Shown: piece after piece, positions 28,924 to 36,541 of the stretch
How the letters are laid out: each line of letters begins with the position of its first letter
Numbering within the stretch: position 1 is the stretch's first letter
Assembly (NCBI GenBank): GCA_002840125.1
Contig: PGZF01000003.1
Span: 620,001-684,000, forward strand
From: Gammaproteobacteria bacterium HGW-Gammaproteobacteria-15
Lineage (GTDB): Bacteria > Pseudomonadota > Gammaproteobacteria > Enterobacterales > Alteromonadaceae
Length of the DNA stretch: 64,000 bases
Reading direction: 5' to 3'
The notes under the pieces: generated by a model
Database searches by the model: none
Seen by the model: only the letters and a program-made list of their open reading frames with translations
What the model was told of the DNA's origin: nothing
Program-made: the position numbers and the translations under genes

Positions 28924-29964
28924 TCAAATAACAGTTTCAGCTTCACTCAGCAGTGGCCGGAACACCTGCTTGCGTGGTGATAACTGGGTTTTGCTGTTTA
29001 CCATATGCTCAATAAAATCAATAACTTTCTCTTGCAGGCGCACGCTATTTAACCGGTTAATCCGGGCAATGCCGCCAGGGCTCATTACATTTACTTCAAT
29101 CAATTTGCCGTTAATTACGTCTATGCCGGCAAAAAATAAACCGTCGCGGGCAAGTTTAGGGCCTATATGAGCACACAAGCGCTTCTCCTGTTCGGTTAGC
29201 TGATGCTTAACCACAGTGCCGCCGGCATGCACGTTAGAGCGCACATCATCAACCGGTGGAATACGACGCATGGCACCGATAGGTTTACCGTTTAGCATTA
29301 AAATACGGATATCGCCCAGTTCAGCGCCTTCAACATATTCCTGCAAAATAACGTAGTTGCCGCGCTCGGTATCGCCAATATAAAAATCCAGTAACGAGCG
29401 GGCGCTTTGCGCGGCAGATTTTTCCAGCAAAATAACGCCTTTGCCACCGTAGCCGTTCAGTGGTTTTAAAATCATTTTATCGTTGGGTGACTCTGCCAGC
29501 ACCCGCGCCAGATAATCCTTGTTTTTTGACACATGTGTAACCGGAATAAACTCGTTGTCCGGGTCGTGTAAGGACGCGGTGTACATCTTGTTGTTGGCAA
29601 TACGCACACCATCTAAATCATTCATAATAAAGGTGTCTTCGCGCACCGAGTCCAAAAAGTTGAGTACTATCGGGTCCAGCGGCGGGTTTAACCGGATAAA
29701 AATGGCATCAAAAGCCGCCAATGGCAGCTTTTGCTGATTAAACTGCGCGTTACGGTAAAAGCTGGCAATGTTGCTGGACACTTTCTGGCCTTTAACAAAC
29801 ACTTTGCAAAACGCCTGGGCGATGCTATCCCGCACCGTTAAGTTAGTCGCATGGGTAATGGCTACAGTATGGCCGCGGCTGACCGCTTCGTGGATCATCC
29901 GAATAGTACTGTCGCCTTCGGGATAAACTTTGTCCCACGGGTACATTAAAAAACAAATGCGCAT
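28924..29964 (-). CDS. ATP-grasp ligase, glutathione synthetase-like
   Basis: The protein has 346 residues from the ATG at 29964 (MRICFLMYPWDKVYPEGDST), with AAGGATC upstream; a longer start would add an unlikely membrane-like tail. The pre-ATP-grasp domain is followed by an ATP-grasp core with LKPLNGYGGKGVILLEK, VILQEYVEGAELGDIRILMLNG and the metal-binding end FAGIDVINGKLIEVNVMSPGG. These match prokaryotic glutathione synthetases (gamma-Glu-Cys + Gly), but it is longer than E. coli GshB and may belong to a sister group. The product of the divergent gene downstream of its promoter is a glutathione-peroxidase-like protein, which suits a thiol role. Confidence 0.78.
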   Translation of the reverse strand: MRICFLMYPWDKVYPEGDSTIRMIHEAVSRGHTVAITHATNLTVRDSIAQAFCKVFVKGQKVSSNIASFYRNAQFNQQKLPLAAFDAIFIRLNPPLDPIVLNFLDSVREDTFIMNDLDGVRIANNKMYTASLHDPDNEFIPVTHVSKNKDYLARVLAESPNDKMILKPLNGYGGKGVILLEKSAAQSARSLLDFYIGDTERGNYVILQEYVEGAELGDIRILMLNGKPIGAMRRIPPVDDVRSNVHAGGTVVKHQLTEQEKRLCAHIGPKLARDGLFFAGIDVINGKLIEVNVMSPGGIARINRLNSVRLQEKVIDFIEHMVNSKTQLSPRKQVFRPLLSEAETVI

Positions 29965-30146
29965 AGCGATCCTTGAGTAAGCAGTTCTGGCTAAGCATAC
30001 GAGAGCCGCCAAAAAAAGGAAGCGGATGATAGCGGATAGCAAAAAAAACACACGTGAATTTTTATCGTTTTGGGCAAACAGATCGGCTTTAGGTTATGCT
30101 GCGTAACAGTTGTTGGCCTTAAGTGCGAACCCTACAGGAGATGAAA

Positions 30147-30731
30147 ATGAAAACATTACTAAGCGCCGTAGCCTTAGCTTGCGGTTTACTGGCTATGCCG
30201 GCAATGGCTAACCAGTGTGGTGAAATTCTCGGCCATTCTATGCAGCAGTTAAATACGCGTGAGAGCGTAGATTTATGCGACAGCTACAAAGGCAAAACCC
30301 TGCTGGTGGTGAATACGGCCAGTAAATGTGGTTTTACCAAACAGTTTGAAGGCCTTGAGGCTTTACATCAAAAGTATCAGGACAAAGGTTTAGTGATACT
30401 GGGGTTTCCGTCGGACAGCTTTATGCAGGAATATGACGATGCCGAAAAAACGGCTGAGGTGTGTTACTTAACCTACGGTGTGAAATTTCCGATGTTTGCC
30501 AGCTCTAAGGTAAAAGGCGACGACGCTAACCCGGTATTTAAAGCTTTAATTGCCAAAACCGGGGAAGCACCAAGCTGGAATTTTAATAAGTATCTGGTAA
30601 GCAGCGACGAGCAAACAGTAAAACATTTTGGCAGCCGCACCGCACCGGACGATAAAGCTTTTATCGCTGAACTGGAGAAAATGCTGGCCGCAAATGCCGG
30701 TGCAGAAGCAACGGTAAAAGCTGGCGAGTAA
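30147..30731 (+). CDS. Exported glutathione peroxidase-family protein
   Basis: The protein has 194 residues. Residues 1-22 form a signal peptide (LACGLLAMPAMA), so it acts in the periplasm, unlike typical BtuE-type enzymes. The catalytic Cys is in VNTASKCGFTKQFEGLE, and the Trp/Asn box reads PSWNFNKYLV. The box that usually reads FPCNQFGGQEP is FPSDSFMQEYDD here, so the usual Gln may be missing or displaced. An extra Cys pair (Cys24 region and Cys44 region, QCGE and LCDS) is present in the mature N-terminus. I prefer the ATG at 30147, six bases after AGGAG. Confidence 0.82.
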   Translation: MKTLLSAVALACGLLAMPAMANQCGEILGHSMQQLNTRESVDLCDSYKGKTLLVVNTASKCGFTKQFEGLEALHQKYQDKGLVILGFPSDSFMQEYDDAEKTAEVCYLTYGVKFPMFASSKVKGDDANPVFKALIAKTGEAPSWNFNKYLVSSDEQTVKHFGSRTAPDDKAFIAELEKMLAANAGAEATVKAGE

Positions 30732-30946
30732 TCGCTTCGCTGAACTAGTCAACTGCGGCTGGAACCTCGATTTGGTCATCACAGAGTGTCTGAGCGAACG
30801 CGCAAGCGGTAGCGAAAAACTTGTCAGGAACAAGTTTGAACAGCTTTAGCTGGCCCGATTAGGGTGTAGGGCAGGATGCCCGACATAGTTGCTGTGATGA
30901 GCCAAGGCGAGTGTTGCAGCGCAAGCAGTTGACGATTGAGTTAACC

Positions 30947-31429
30947 TTAATTTCCCGCCTTCTGGCTCAACTCAAACGCCGTATCTACAGTAGTGGGTTT
31001 TGCCTCTGCTGCACTGCGGGCTAATACATCACAACGCTCGTTCTCCGGGTGGCCGGCATGGCCTTTTACCCAGTGCCAGTTAACTTTGTGGGCTGAGGCG
31101 GCAGCATCCAGCCGTTGCCATAAATCCTGATTTTTCACCGGCTGCTTCTGGCTGGTTTTCCAGTTATTACGCTTCCAGCCGGCCAGCCATTGGGTAATAC
31201 CTAAGCGCACATACTGGCTGTCGGTGGTTAACTCCACATCGCAGCTGTCTTTTAAATTCTCCAGCGCAACAATAGCGGCTAACAGTTCCATACGGTTATT
31301 CGTGGTGAGTTTATAGCCGCCGCTTAACTCTTTGCGATGCTGTTTATAGATCAGCACAGCACCGTAGCCGCCCGGGCCGGGGTTACCCAGGCAGGAGCCG
31401 TCGGTATAGATCGCAACTGTTTTGCGCAT
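30947..31429 (-). CDS. rnhA: Ribonuclease HI
   Basis: This enzyme cuts RNA in RNA-DNA hybrids and has 160 residues. The catalytic acidic residues appear in [28 protein letters not shown] and [11 protein letters not shown] use the ATG at 31429 with GAGGAAAGG upstream. It is divergent from dnaQ with 65 bases between start codons, the same arrangement as in E. coli. Confidence 0.97.
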   Translation of the reverse strand: MRKTVAIYTDGSCLGNPGPGGYGAVLIYKQHRKELSGGYKLTTNNRMELLAAIVALENLKDSCDVELTTDSQYVRLGITQWLAGWKRNNWKTSQKQPVKNQDLWQRLDAAASAHKVNWHWVKGHAGHPENERCDVLARSAAEAKPTTVDTAFELSQKAGN

Positions 31430-31494
31430 AAAGCCTTTCCTCAAACCAAAACGGCGTATAATCTAACCCAAATGCTGTAAAAAACGAAACTGCC

Positions 31495-32196
31495 ATGGCT
31501 AAAAGACAAATTATTCTCGACACTGAAACTACTGGTCTAAACCCCAAAGACGGCCACCGCATTATTGAAATAGGTTGCGTAGAGCTGATAAACCGGCGTT
31601 TTACCGGCAATAATTTTCATGTTTACATTAACCCCGAGCGGATTATTGACGCTGAAGCGGTTGCCGTTCACGGTATTACCAACGAGCGGTTAAAACATGA
31701 ACCCAAATTTCGTGATATCGCCAGAAACTTTTATGACTATATTCATGGTGCCGAGCTGGTGATCCATAACGCCGCGTTTGACGTCGGCTTTATTAATCAC
31801 GAGTTTTCCATGCTGCATCCGCAACTGGCACCGGTTGGCGACTATTGCGCCATTCTGGATACCTTATTAATGGCGCGGGAACTGCATCCAGGCCAAAAGA
31901 ACAACCTCGATGCACTGTGCCGCCGTTATGATATTAATAACAGCCACCGTACACTGCACGGCGCTTTATTGGATGCTGAAATTTTAGCGGATGTTTATCT
32001 GCTGATGACCGGCGGCCAGGTAAGTTTAAACCTGGCAAACGAGCAAGACGGCACAGACGGCGACGGTGGCCCGGTGGCAATACAGCGTAGTGGCCGGTTA
32101 AAGGTGCTGCAGGCAACTGCAGAGGAACTGGCCGCGCATGAAAGCCGGCTGGATCTGGTACAGAAAAAAGGAGGCAGTTGCCTGTGGCGAAACTGA
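31495..32196 (+). CDS. dnaQ: DNA polymerase III epsilon subunit (proofreading exonuclease)
   Basis: The protein has 233 residues. The DEDDh exonuclease motifs are ILDTETTGL (Asp, Glu), VIHNAAFDVGFIN (Asp) and HRTLHGALLDAEILADVY (His, Asp). The C-terminal tail binds the alpha subunit. It is divergent from rnhA and overlaps the start of the next gene by about 13 bases. Confidence 0.97.
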   Translation: MAKRQIILDTETTGLNPKDGHRIIEIGCVELINRRFTGNNFHVYINPERIIDAEAVAVHGITNERLKHEPKFRDIARNFYDYIHGAELVIHNAAFDVGFINHEFSMLHPQLAPVGDYCAILDTLLMARELHPGQKNNLDALCRRYDINNSHRTLHGALLDAEILADVYLLMTGGQVSLNLANEQDGTDGDGGPVAIQRSGRLKVLQATAEELAAHESRLDLVQKKGGSCLWRN

Positions 32197-33641
32197 TAGC
32201 AGCATTAGGTTTATTGCTTTGCAGCCTCCCACTTAGCGCCATGCAAGACGCGCCGCCTGGTACTGCGGCTGCGGTAACAGAAGTCACAGAGGCTGTTGAT
32301 GAGAAAACCCTGCATGAAAGTGGTTTTACACTGTTAAGTGATTTACCTACAAAAAACCAGATTTCGCTGTTTGATAACCGTTTTCGTATTGATGATAAAG
32401 TCGACGAAATTACCCTGCTGTTGTTTCGCCGGCGTGGCTCGGCGTCGGTAGTGCTGGTAAAGCCGGATGGCAGCAAAATTCATTTTAATACCGCTGAAGC
32501 CCAACAGGTCCGTTGGCATGACGCCAGCAGTTACGATTTAATTCAGATTAAAAACCCGATGCCAGGCCCATGGCAGGCCATTGGCCGCCTGCTGCCTGAA
32601 AGCCGTATTATGTTGCTAAGCGACATTCAGCTAAACGTAGAGCCGTTACCTGCCAACCTGATGGTAGGTGAAACCGTTAAGATCACCGCACGTTTAACAA
32701 ATGGCGATCAGCCTATTACAGCGAAAGATTTTAACGAAGTGCTGGCGCTGGAAGTGATCTTTGTCAGCACCAATAATGCTGACTACGACAACTTTGGCCG
32801 TGGCGTGGTGCAGGTAGCGCAATTTCGTGATGACGGTAAAGGCTATGATGAGCGCTCCCGTGACGGCATTTTTACCGGCGAGTTTCAGCTAAAATTTGTG
32901 GCCGGTGAATGGACGCCTAAATATATAGTGCGCACACCTTTATATACCCGTGAAGTAGAGCAGGCACCCGTGGTTTTAAAGCCCGCGCCAATAGTTGCAG
33001 ATATTACCGCCGCGGCTGCGCTGGCTGACGACAAACCTCAGCAGCAGGCTAAACCGCACCAGGTGTTGTTTCGGGTAACCGACAATAGTGTGAATGCCGC
33101 CTCGGTGTTGCTGCAGGGCAGAGTACGTTATCCCAGTGGCGAGATAGAGTCGTTTGCGCTGAATGAGCCTGGCACCTCACCGCGTGAGCTTAAACTGCAT
33201 AACCGTGGCCATGGCAGCTACATTTTAGAGGTGGCGGCTTTTGGCGAGATGCAAGATGGCCGCGAATTTATGCTTAATCTGCCTGAAGTAAGTTTTGTAG
33301 TTAACCGGCCGGTATTAGACGCACCGGTACTGGCAGATTTGCCGCAAAAAGTTAAAGATGAAATTGCCGCCGAGCAAGCCGAACCTGTACCTGAGTTTCC
33401 CTGGGGCTTAGTTATTGGCGCTAACTTGTTTATCCTGTTTGGTGGTGGTTTTGCTATCTGGTTTGTTATGACAGACAAGAAATTAGCCGATTTACAGTTC
33501 TGGCGTAAAAAAGCCGAAAAGGCAGCGCCGGTTGCGGCAACGGCAGAAAAAAATAAGCCTGCAGCAGATAAAAACAGCACCAATGCGCAAAAAAACAACG
33601 ATATGGATGACATTCTGGATCTGACCTTGCCGGATGATTAA
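32184..33641 (+). CDS. TIGR03503-type membrane-anchored protein
   Basis: The protein has about 485 residues. A signal peptide spans residues 1-20. A large extracytoplasmic beta-rich region follows, with a transmembrane helix near residue 410 (WGLVIGANLFILFGGGFAIW) and a charged cytoplasmic tail rich in Ala/Lys/Glu ending DDILDLTLPDD. The pattern (SGFTLLSDLPTKNQISLFDN) matches the TIGR03503 family of Shewanella and Alteromonas relatives, whose function is unknown. I choose the GTG at 32184, ten bases after AAGGAGG; a TTG at 32178 is the alternative. It overlaps dnaQ, suggesting co-expression. Confidence 0.75.
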   Translation: MAKLIAALGLLLCSLPLSAMQDAPPGTAAAVTEVTEAVDEKTLHESGFTLLSDLPTKNQISLFDNRFRIDDKVDEITLLLFRRRGSASVVLVKPDGSKIHFNTAEAQQVRWHDASSYDLIQIKNPMPGPWQAIGRLLPESRIMLLSDIQLNVEPLPANLMVGETVKITARLTNGDQPITAKDFNEVLALEVIFVSTNNADYDNFGRGVVQVAQFRDDGKGYDERSRDGIFTGEFQLKFVAGEWTPKYIVRTPLYTREVEQAPVVLKPAPIVADITAAAALADDKPQQQAKPHQVLFRVTDNSVNAASVLLQGRVRYPSGEIESFALNEPGTSPRELKLHNRGHGSYILEVAAFGEMQDGREFMLNLPEVSFVVNRPVLDAPVLADLPQKVKDEIAAEQAEPVPEFPWGLVIGANLFILFGGGFAIWFVMTDKKLADLQFWRKKAEKAAPVAATAEKNKPAADKNSTNAQKNNDMDDILDLTLPDD

Positions 33642-33668
33642 GGATTAGGCAAAAGCGGCAAAAAAGGT

Positions 33669-33697
33669 GTTGACGGCCTTTCGGCTAATCCGTATCA
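33669..33697 (+). promoter_or_regulatory. Promoter of the tRNA-Asp cluster
   Basis: TTGACG at 33669-33674 and TATCAT at 33692-33697 are 17 bases apart. A GC-rich discriminator (CCCGCCGC) follows, as expected for a stable-RNA promoter under stringent control. The first tRNA starts about 50 bases downstream. Confidence 0.78.
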
Positions 33698-33749
33698 TTC
33701 CCGCCGCACTGCAGGATACCCAAACGAAATTCTGCAGGGCAATTGGTGC

Positions 33750-33826
33750 GGAGCGGTAGTTCAGTCGGTTAGAATACCGGCCTGTCACGCCGGGGGTCGC
33801 GGGTTCGAGTCCCGTCCGCTCCGCCA
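33750..33826 (+). tRNA. tRNA-Asp (GTC), copy 1
   Basis: The 77-base gene folds into a full cloverleaf. Acceptor stem GGAGCGG pairs with CCGCTCC, the anticodon loop carries GTC (CCTGTCACG), the T arm has GGGTTCGAGTCCC, and CCA is encoded. Confidence 0.97.
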
Positions 33827-33846
33827 ATTTATGTAAAGCTTACGTC

Positions 33847-33923
33847 GGAGCGGTAGTTCAGTCGGTTAGAATACCGGCCTGTCACGCCGGGGGTCGCGGG
33901 TTCGAGTCCCGTCCGCTCCGCCA
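33847..33923 (+). tRNA. tRNA-Asp (GTC), copy 2
   Basis: It is identical in sequence to copy 1, including encoded CCA. The 20-base spacer to copy 1 suggests a single processed transcript. Confidence 0.97.
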
Positions 33924-33951
33924 CTACGCCTTACACTGCTTGTCTGATTTC

Positions 33952-34028
33952 GGAGCGGTAGTTCAGTCGGTTAGAATACCGGCCTGTCACGCCGGGGGTC
34001 GCGGGTTCGAGTCCCGTCCGCTCCGCCA
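33952..34028 (+). tRNA. tRNA-Asp (GTC), copy 3
   Basis: It is identical in sequence to copy 1, with encoded CCA and a 28-base spacer from copy 2. Confidence 0.97.
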
Positions 34029-34082
34029 ATTCAGAAAGCCACCGAAAGGTAAAAGCCAAAGAGCGTAAGCTCACTCCAGCGC

Positions 34083-34159
34083 GGAGCGGTAGTTCAGTCG
34101 GTTAGAATACCGGCCTGTCACGCCGGGGGTCGCGGGTTCGAGTCCCGTCCGCTCCGCCA
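34083..34159 (+). tRNA. tRNA-Asp (GTC), copy 4
   Basis: It is identical in sequence to copy 1, with encoded CCA. It is the last intact copy; degraded copies follow. Confidence 0.97.
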
Positions 34160-34176
34160 TTTTACTTCCATAGTTT

Positions 34177-34410
34177 TTGTCAGCACTGAGCGGTAGTTCA
34201 GTCGGTTACTCTCTGTTACGAGCTTAGCCGGCCTGTCACGCCACAAGCCTTGTCAGCACTGAGCGGTAGTTCAGTCGGTTACTCTCTGTTACGAGCTTAG
34301 CCGGCCTGTCACGCCACAAGCCACAATGTTCGCGGGTTCGAGTCCCGGCAGCGAAGCCATTTTACTTCCATAGTTTTTGTCAGCACTGAGCGGTAGTTCA
34401 GTCGGTTACT
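34177..34410 (+). repeat. Degenerate tRNA-Asp-derived repeats (three copies)
   Basis: Three partial copies start with GAGCGGTAGTTCAGTCGGTTA (bases 2-21 of the tRNA) at 34188, 34261 and 34388. In the first two, the anticodon arm is replaced by a 19-base insert (CTCTCTGTTACGAGCTTAG) before CCGGCCTGTCACGCC. They form a 73-base tandem repeat led by TTGTCAGCACT. Only the second copy reaches a T arm (GCGGGTTCGAGTCCCGG) and ends AAGCCA, but its ends cannot pair as an acceptor stem. The third stops after the D arm. The leader CCATTTTACTTCCATAG..TCAGCACT occurs before the first and third. These are not functional tRNAs. Confidence 0.85.
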
Positions 34411-34439
34411 CTTTGAAAATCACTTTGCAATTATAGTTC

Positions 34440-35711
34440 TCACCACGAAAGACGGGCGATGATACGCGCTTCATCAGCGAGCAGCGAAAACGACCAGCCA
34501 TTGCGCTCACACAGCCGTTGTACAATACCCAGCCCCAAACCATAGCCATTAGAAGCCGCCCTGGCAGGCGTGCGCCGTTCATCAGCATCACTGCTCAGTT
34601 GATTGGTGACTAACAGCTCGTGCTGTTTGATGCGAATGGTGATTGGTCCGTGCCCGTCGAGGGTGTGCTCAAAGGCATTACGCACCAGATTATTGACCGC
34701 GATAGAAAAAGCCTGCGGATGACCGTAGACTTCGGGATTTGCCACTTTGTCGATATCAATATCGACGAACTTGCGGCTTAGCAGATAGCGCTGCTGTTCT
34801 ATTGCCTTGTTAACCAGCGGCAACACGAAAAACTGCTCGTTATACAGGCCGTCGTCGGTTTCGCGGGCGAGACACAAGAACATTTCAATGGTGGTTTTCA
34901 TGTCGAGCGTCGCACGCCTTACCCGATCCAGCGCCTTCCTATCGGTTGCTGACAGCTCGCTGTGTTCCAGCAGCTCAAGCGCGCCGGTTATTACCGTGAT
35001 TGGCGTACGTAACTCATGGCTGGCTGAATCAGTAAAATAGCGCTCTCTGGCAATAAAGGCGCTGATCCGCTCAAGGGTCTTCTCTATGGTTTCAGCCAGC
35101 ACACCCACTTCATCAGCGCCGAAGCGGCCAGACTCTATGCGTTTATGATCATCCATCGACAGATGTTCCAGATCGATGTCGGCAACCACTTTGGCCAGTT
35201 GCAGGACAGGGGCGACAGCTCTGCGCATCACCAGCACGCCCAGCCCGAAACCAACAGCACCGAGTGTTCCCACCACACCGGTAATAACCAGCAGCCACCA
35301 CCAATCCTCTGATGATGCAGCCTCAATCCCGGCAACGTCGAACACCACAAAGGCGTAGCGCTGTGCATTGCCGGTAGCCGGCCTTTCATTGTCAGTAGCC
35401 AGCTCTTGATTGTCGGTAGCTAGTACCGCAACATGCAACTCTTCGGCTTCGAATTCGTACAGTCCTACCGTGGGGTTAGTTTGTGCCCACGCCCTGAGTG
35501 ATTCCGGCAGGCTGGCAATGTTATCGTATCCGCGAAGGTTCACCGGCATAACGGGATAGCTTTCGGCAGCTTGCTGCAGCTGATGCATCAGCACACGGTC
35601 TTCACTCAACCTGATCGCCGCGAAGAAGGCAAAGCCCCAGGCCACGCTGAGTACAGCCACACAGATCGCAAAGGCAAAGGCGACACGCTTACGTAAACTA
35701 TGGCGGTACAT
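34440..35711 (-). CDS. Sensor histidine kinase
   Basis: The protein has 423 residues. Two transmembrane helices (about residues 10-32 and 137-162) flank a periplasmic sensor that contains three degenerate seven-residue repeats (LATDNQE, LATDNER, PATGNAQ). A HAMP-like linker leads to the H box (SASHELRTPITVITG), N box (NNLVRNAFEHT) and G box (GYGLGLGIVQRL). The start overlaps the stop of the response regulator gene by one base, so they form a two-component pair. The gene ends 30 bases from the tRNA-derived repeats. Confidence 0.94.
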   Translation of the reverse strand: MYRHSLRKRVAFAFAICVAVLSVAWGFAFFAAIRLSEDRVLMHQLQQAAESYPVMPVNLRGYDNIASLPESLRAWAQTNPTVGLYEFEAEELHVAVLATDNQELATDNERPATGNAQRYAFVVFDVAGIEAASSEDWWWLLVITGVVGTLGAVGFGLGVLVMRRAVAPVLQLAKVVADIDLEHLSMDDHKRIESGRFGADEVGVLAETIEKTLERISAFIARERYFTDSASHELRTPITVITGALELLEHSELSATDRKALDRVRRATLDMKTTIEMFLCLARETDDGLYNEQFFVLPLVNKAIEQQRYLLSRKFVDIDIDKVANPEVYGHPQAFSIAVNNLVRNAFEHTLDGHGPITIRIKQHELLVTNQLSSDADERRTPARAASNGYGLGLGIVQRLCERNGWSFSLLADEARIIARLSW

Positions 35712-36430
35712 TAGTGACTGTCCTCTGCAATACTCGCCTCTGCAATCCGGTAGCCGATGCGGTGCACCGTATGGATTAACGGGCTATCAAACGGCCTGTC
35801 GATGGCCTGGCGCAGCTTGTAAAGGTGTGAGCGCAGTGCATCGCCATCGGGGGGCTCGTCTGCCCACAACAAGGTTTCAAGAGTATCACGAGCCACAACA
35901 GACGGCGCTTGTTCCATCAGGCGTTGCAGGAGTCTGATACCGGCAGGGGTCAGATCGATGCGCCTTCCGGCGCGATGCACTTGCAGTGTAGACTTGTTCA
36001 GCGTCAGATCGCCCACAGTTAACAGGTTGTCGGGTCTGCCGTGACTACGTTTGTACAGCGCCTGCAGCCTTGCATGCAGCTCTTGTAATGCGAATGGCTT
36101 AACCAGGTAGTCATCGGCTCCCGCCGCAAACCCTTTCAGTTTATCGTCAAGCTTGTCTCTGGCCGTTAGCATAAGTACGGGTGTTGCTATTTCGGCATCC
36201 GTTCGCAGCCTTTGGCAGAAACTTAAGCCATCCATCCCCGGCAGCATCAGGTCCAGCACAATAACGTCGAACGGATGCGTCAACGCCAGGTGCATCGCGC
36301 TGATACCGTCATAGGCAAAATCCACAACATAGCTATGCTTTTCAAGATACGCAGCAATGTTCTCGCAAATGTCGCGGTTGTCTTCAACAATCAACACTCT
36401 AACCGGCACGGCACCAAGCGCGTGAACCAT
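35711..36430 (-). CDS. OmpR/PhoB-type response regulator
   Basis: The protein has 239 residues. The receiver domain has VEDNRD, the phosphorylated Asp in VIVLDLMLPGMDG, and YLVKPF. The C-terminal winged helix reads DLTPAGIRLLQRLM and VHRIGYRI. It is paired with the overlapping histidine kinase. The TonB receptor gene upstream in the same direction is a likely target or operon partner, but the repeat-filled gap of about 100 bases leaves room for a promoter. Confidence 0.95.
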   Translation of the reverse strand: MVHALGAVPVRVLIVEDNRDICENIAAYLEKHSYVVDFAYDGISAMHLALTHPFDVIVLDLMLPGMDGLSFCQRLRTDAEIATPVLMLTARDKLDDKLKGFAAGADDYLVKPFALQELHARLQALYKRSHGRPDNLLTVGDLTLNKSTLQVHRAGRRIDLTPAGIRLLQRLMEQAPSVVARDTLETLLWADEPPDGDALRSHLYKLRQAIDRPFDSPLIHTVHRIGYRIAEASIAEDSH

Positions 36431-36457
36431 ATGCTGCTCCCTCTTACCTGTTTTTAT

Positions 36458-36541
36458 CCGGCCCGATATACCCGGCCCAATTTACCATGGCCGATATATC
36501 AGGCGCGATCTACCATGTCCGATTTACCATGCACTTACCAT
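36458..36541. repeat. Short degenerate tandem repeats between TonB receptor and response regulator
   Basis: About six units of 13-18 bases related to CCGATTTACCATG follow one another (for example CCCAATTTACCATG, GCGATCTACCATG, CCGATTTACCATG, CACTTACCATG). The last unit includes the stop codon of the TonB receptor gene. They look like slipped duplications of the gene's 3' end. Confidence 0.6.

Noticed and set aside
33645-33827. 60-residue minus-strand frame (GLEPATPGVTGRYSNRLNYR-like) across the first tRNA
   Set aside because: It is the antisense of tRNA-Asp. This translated sequence is a well-known false protein in bacterial annotation.
33750-34410. Regularly spaced repeats as a CRISPR array
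   Set aside because: The repeats are complete tRNA-Asp genes or derivatives with cloverleaf structure; spacers are irregular and there are no cas genes.
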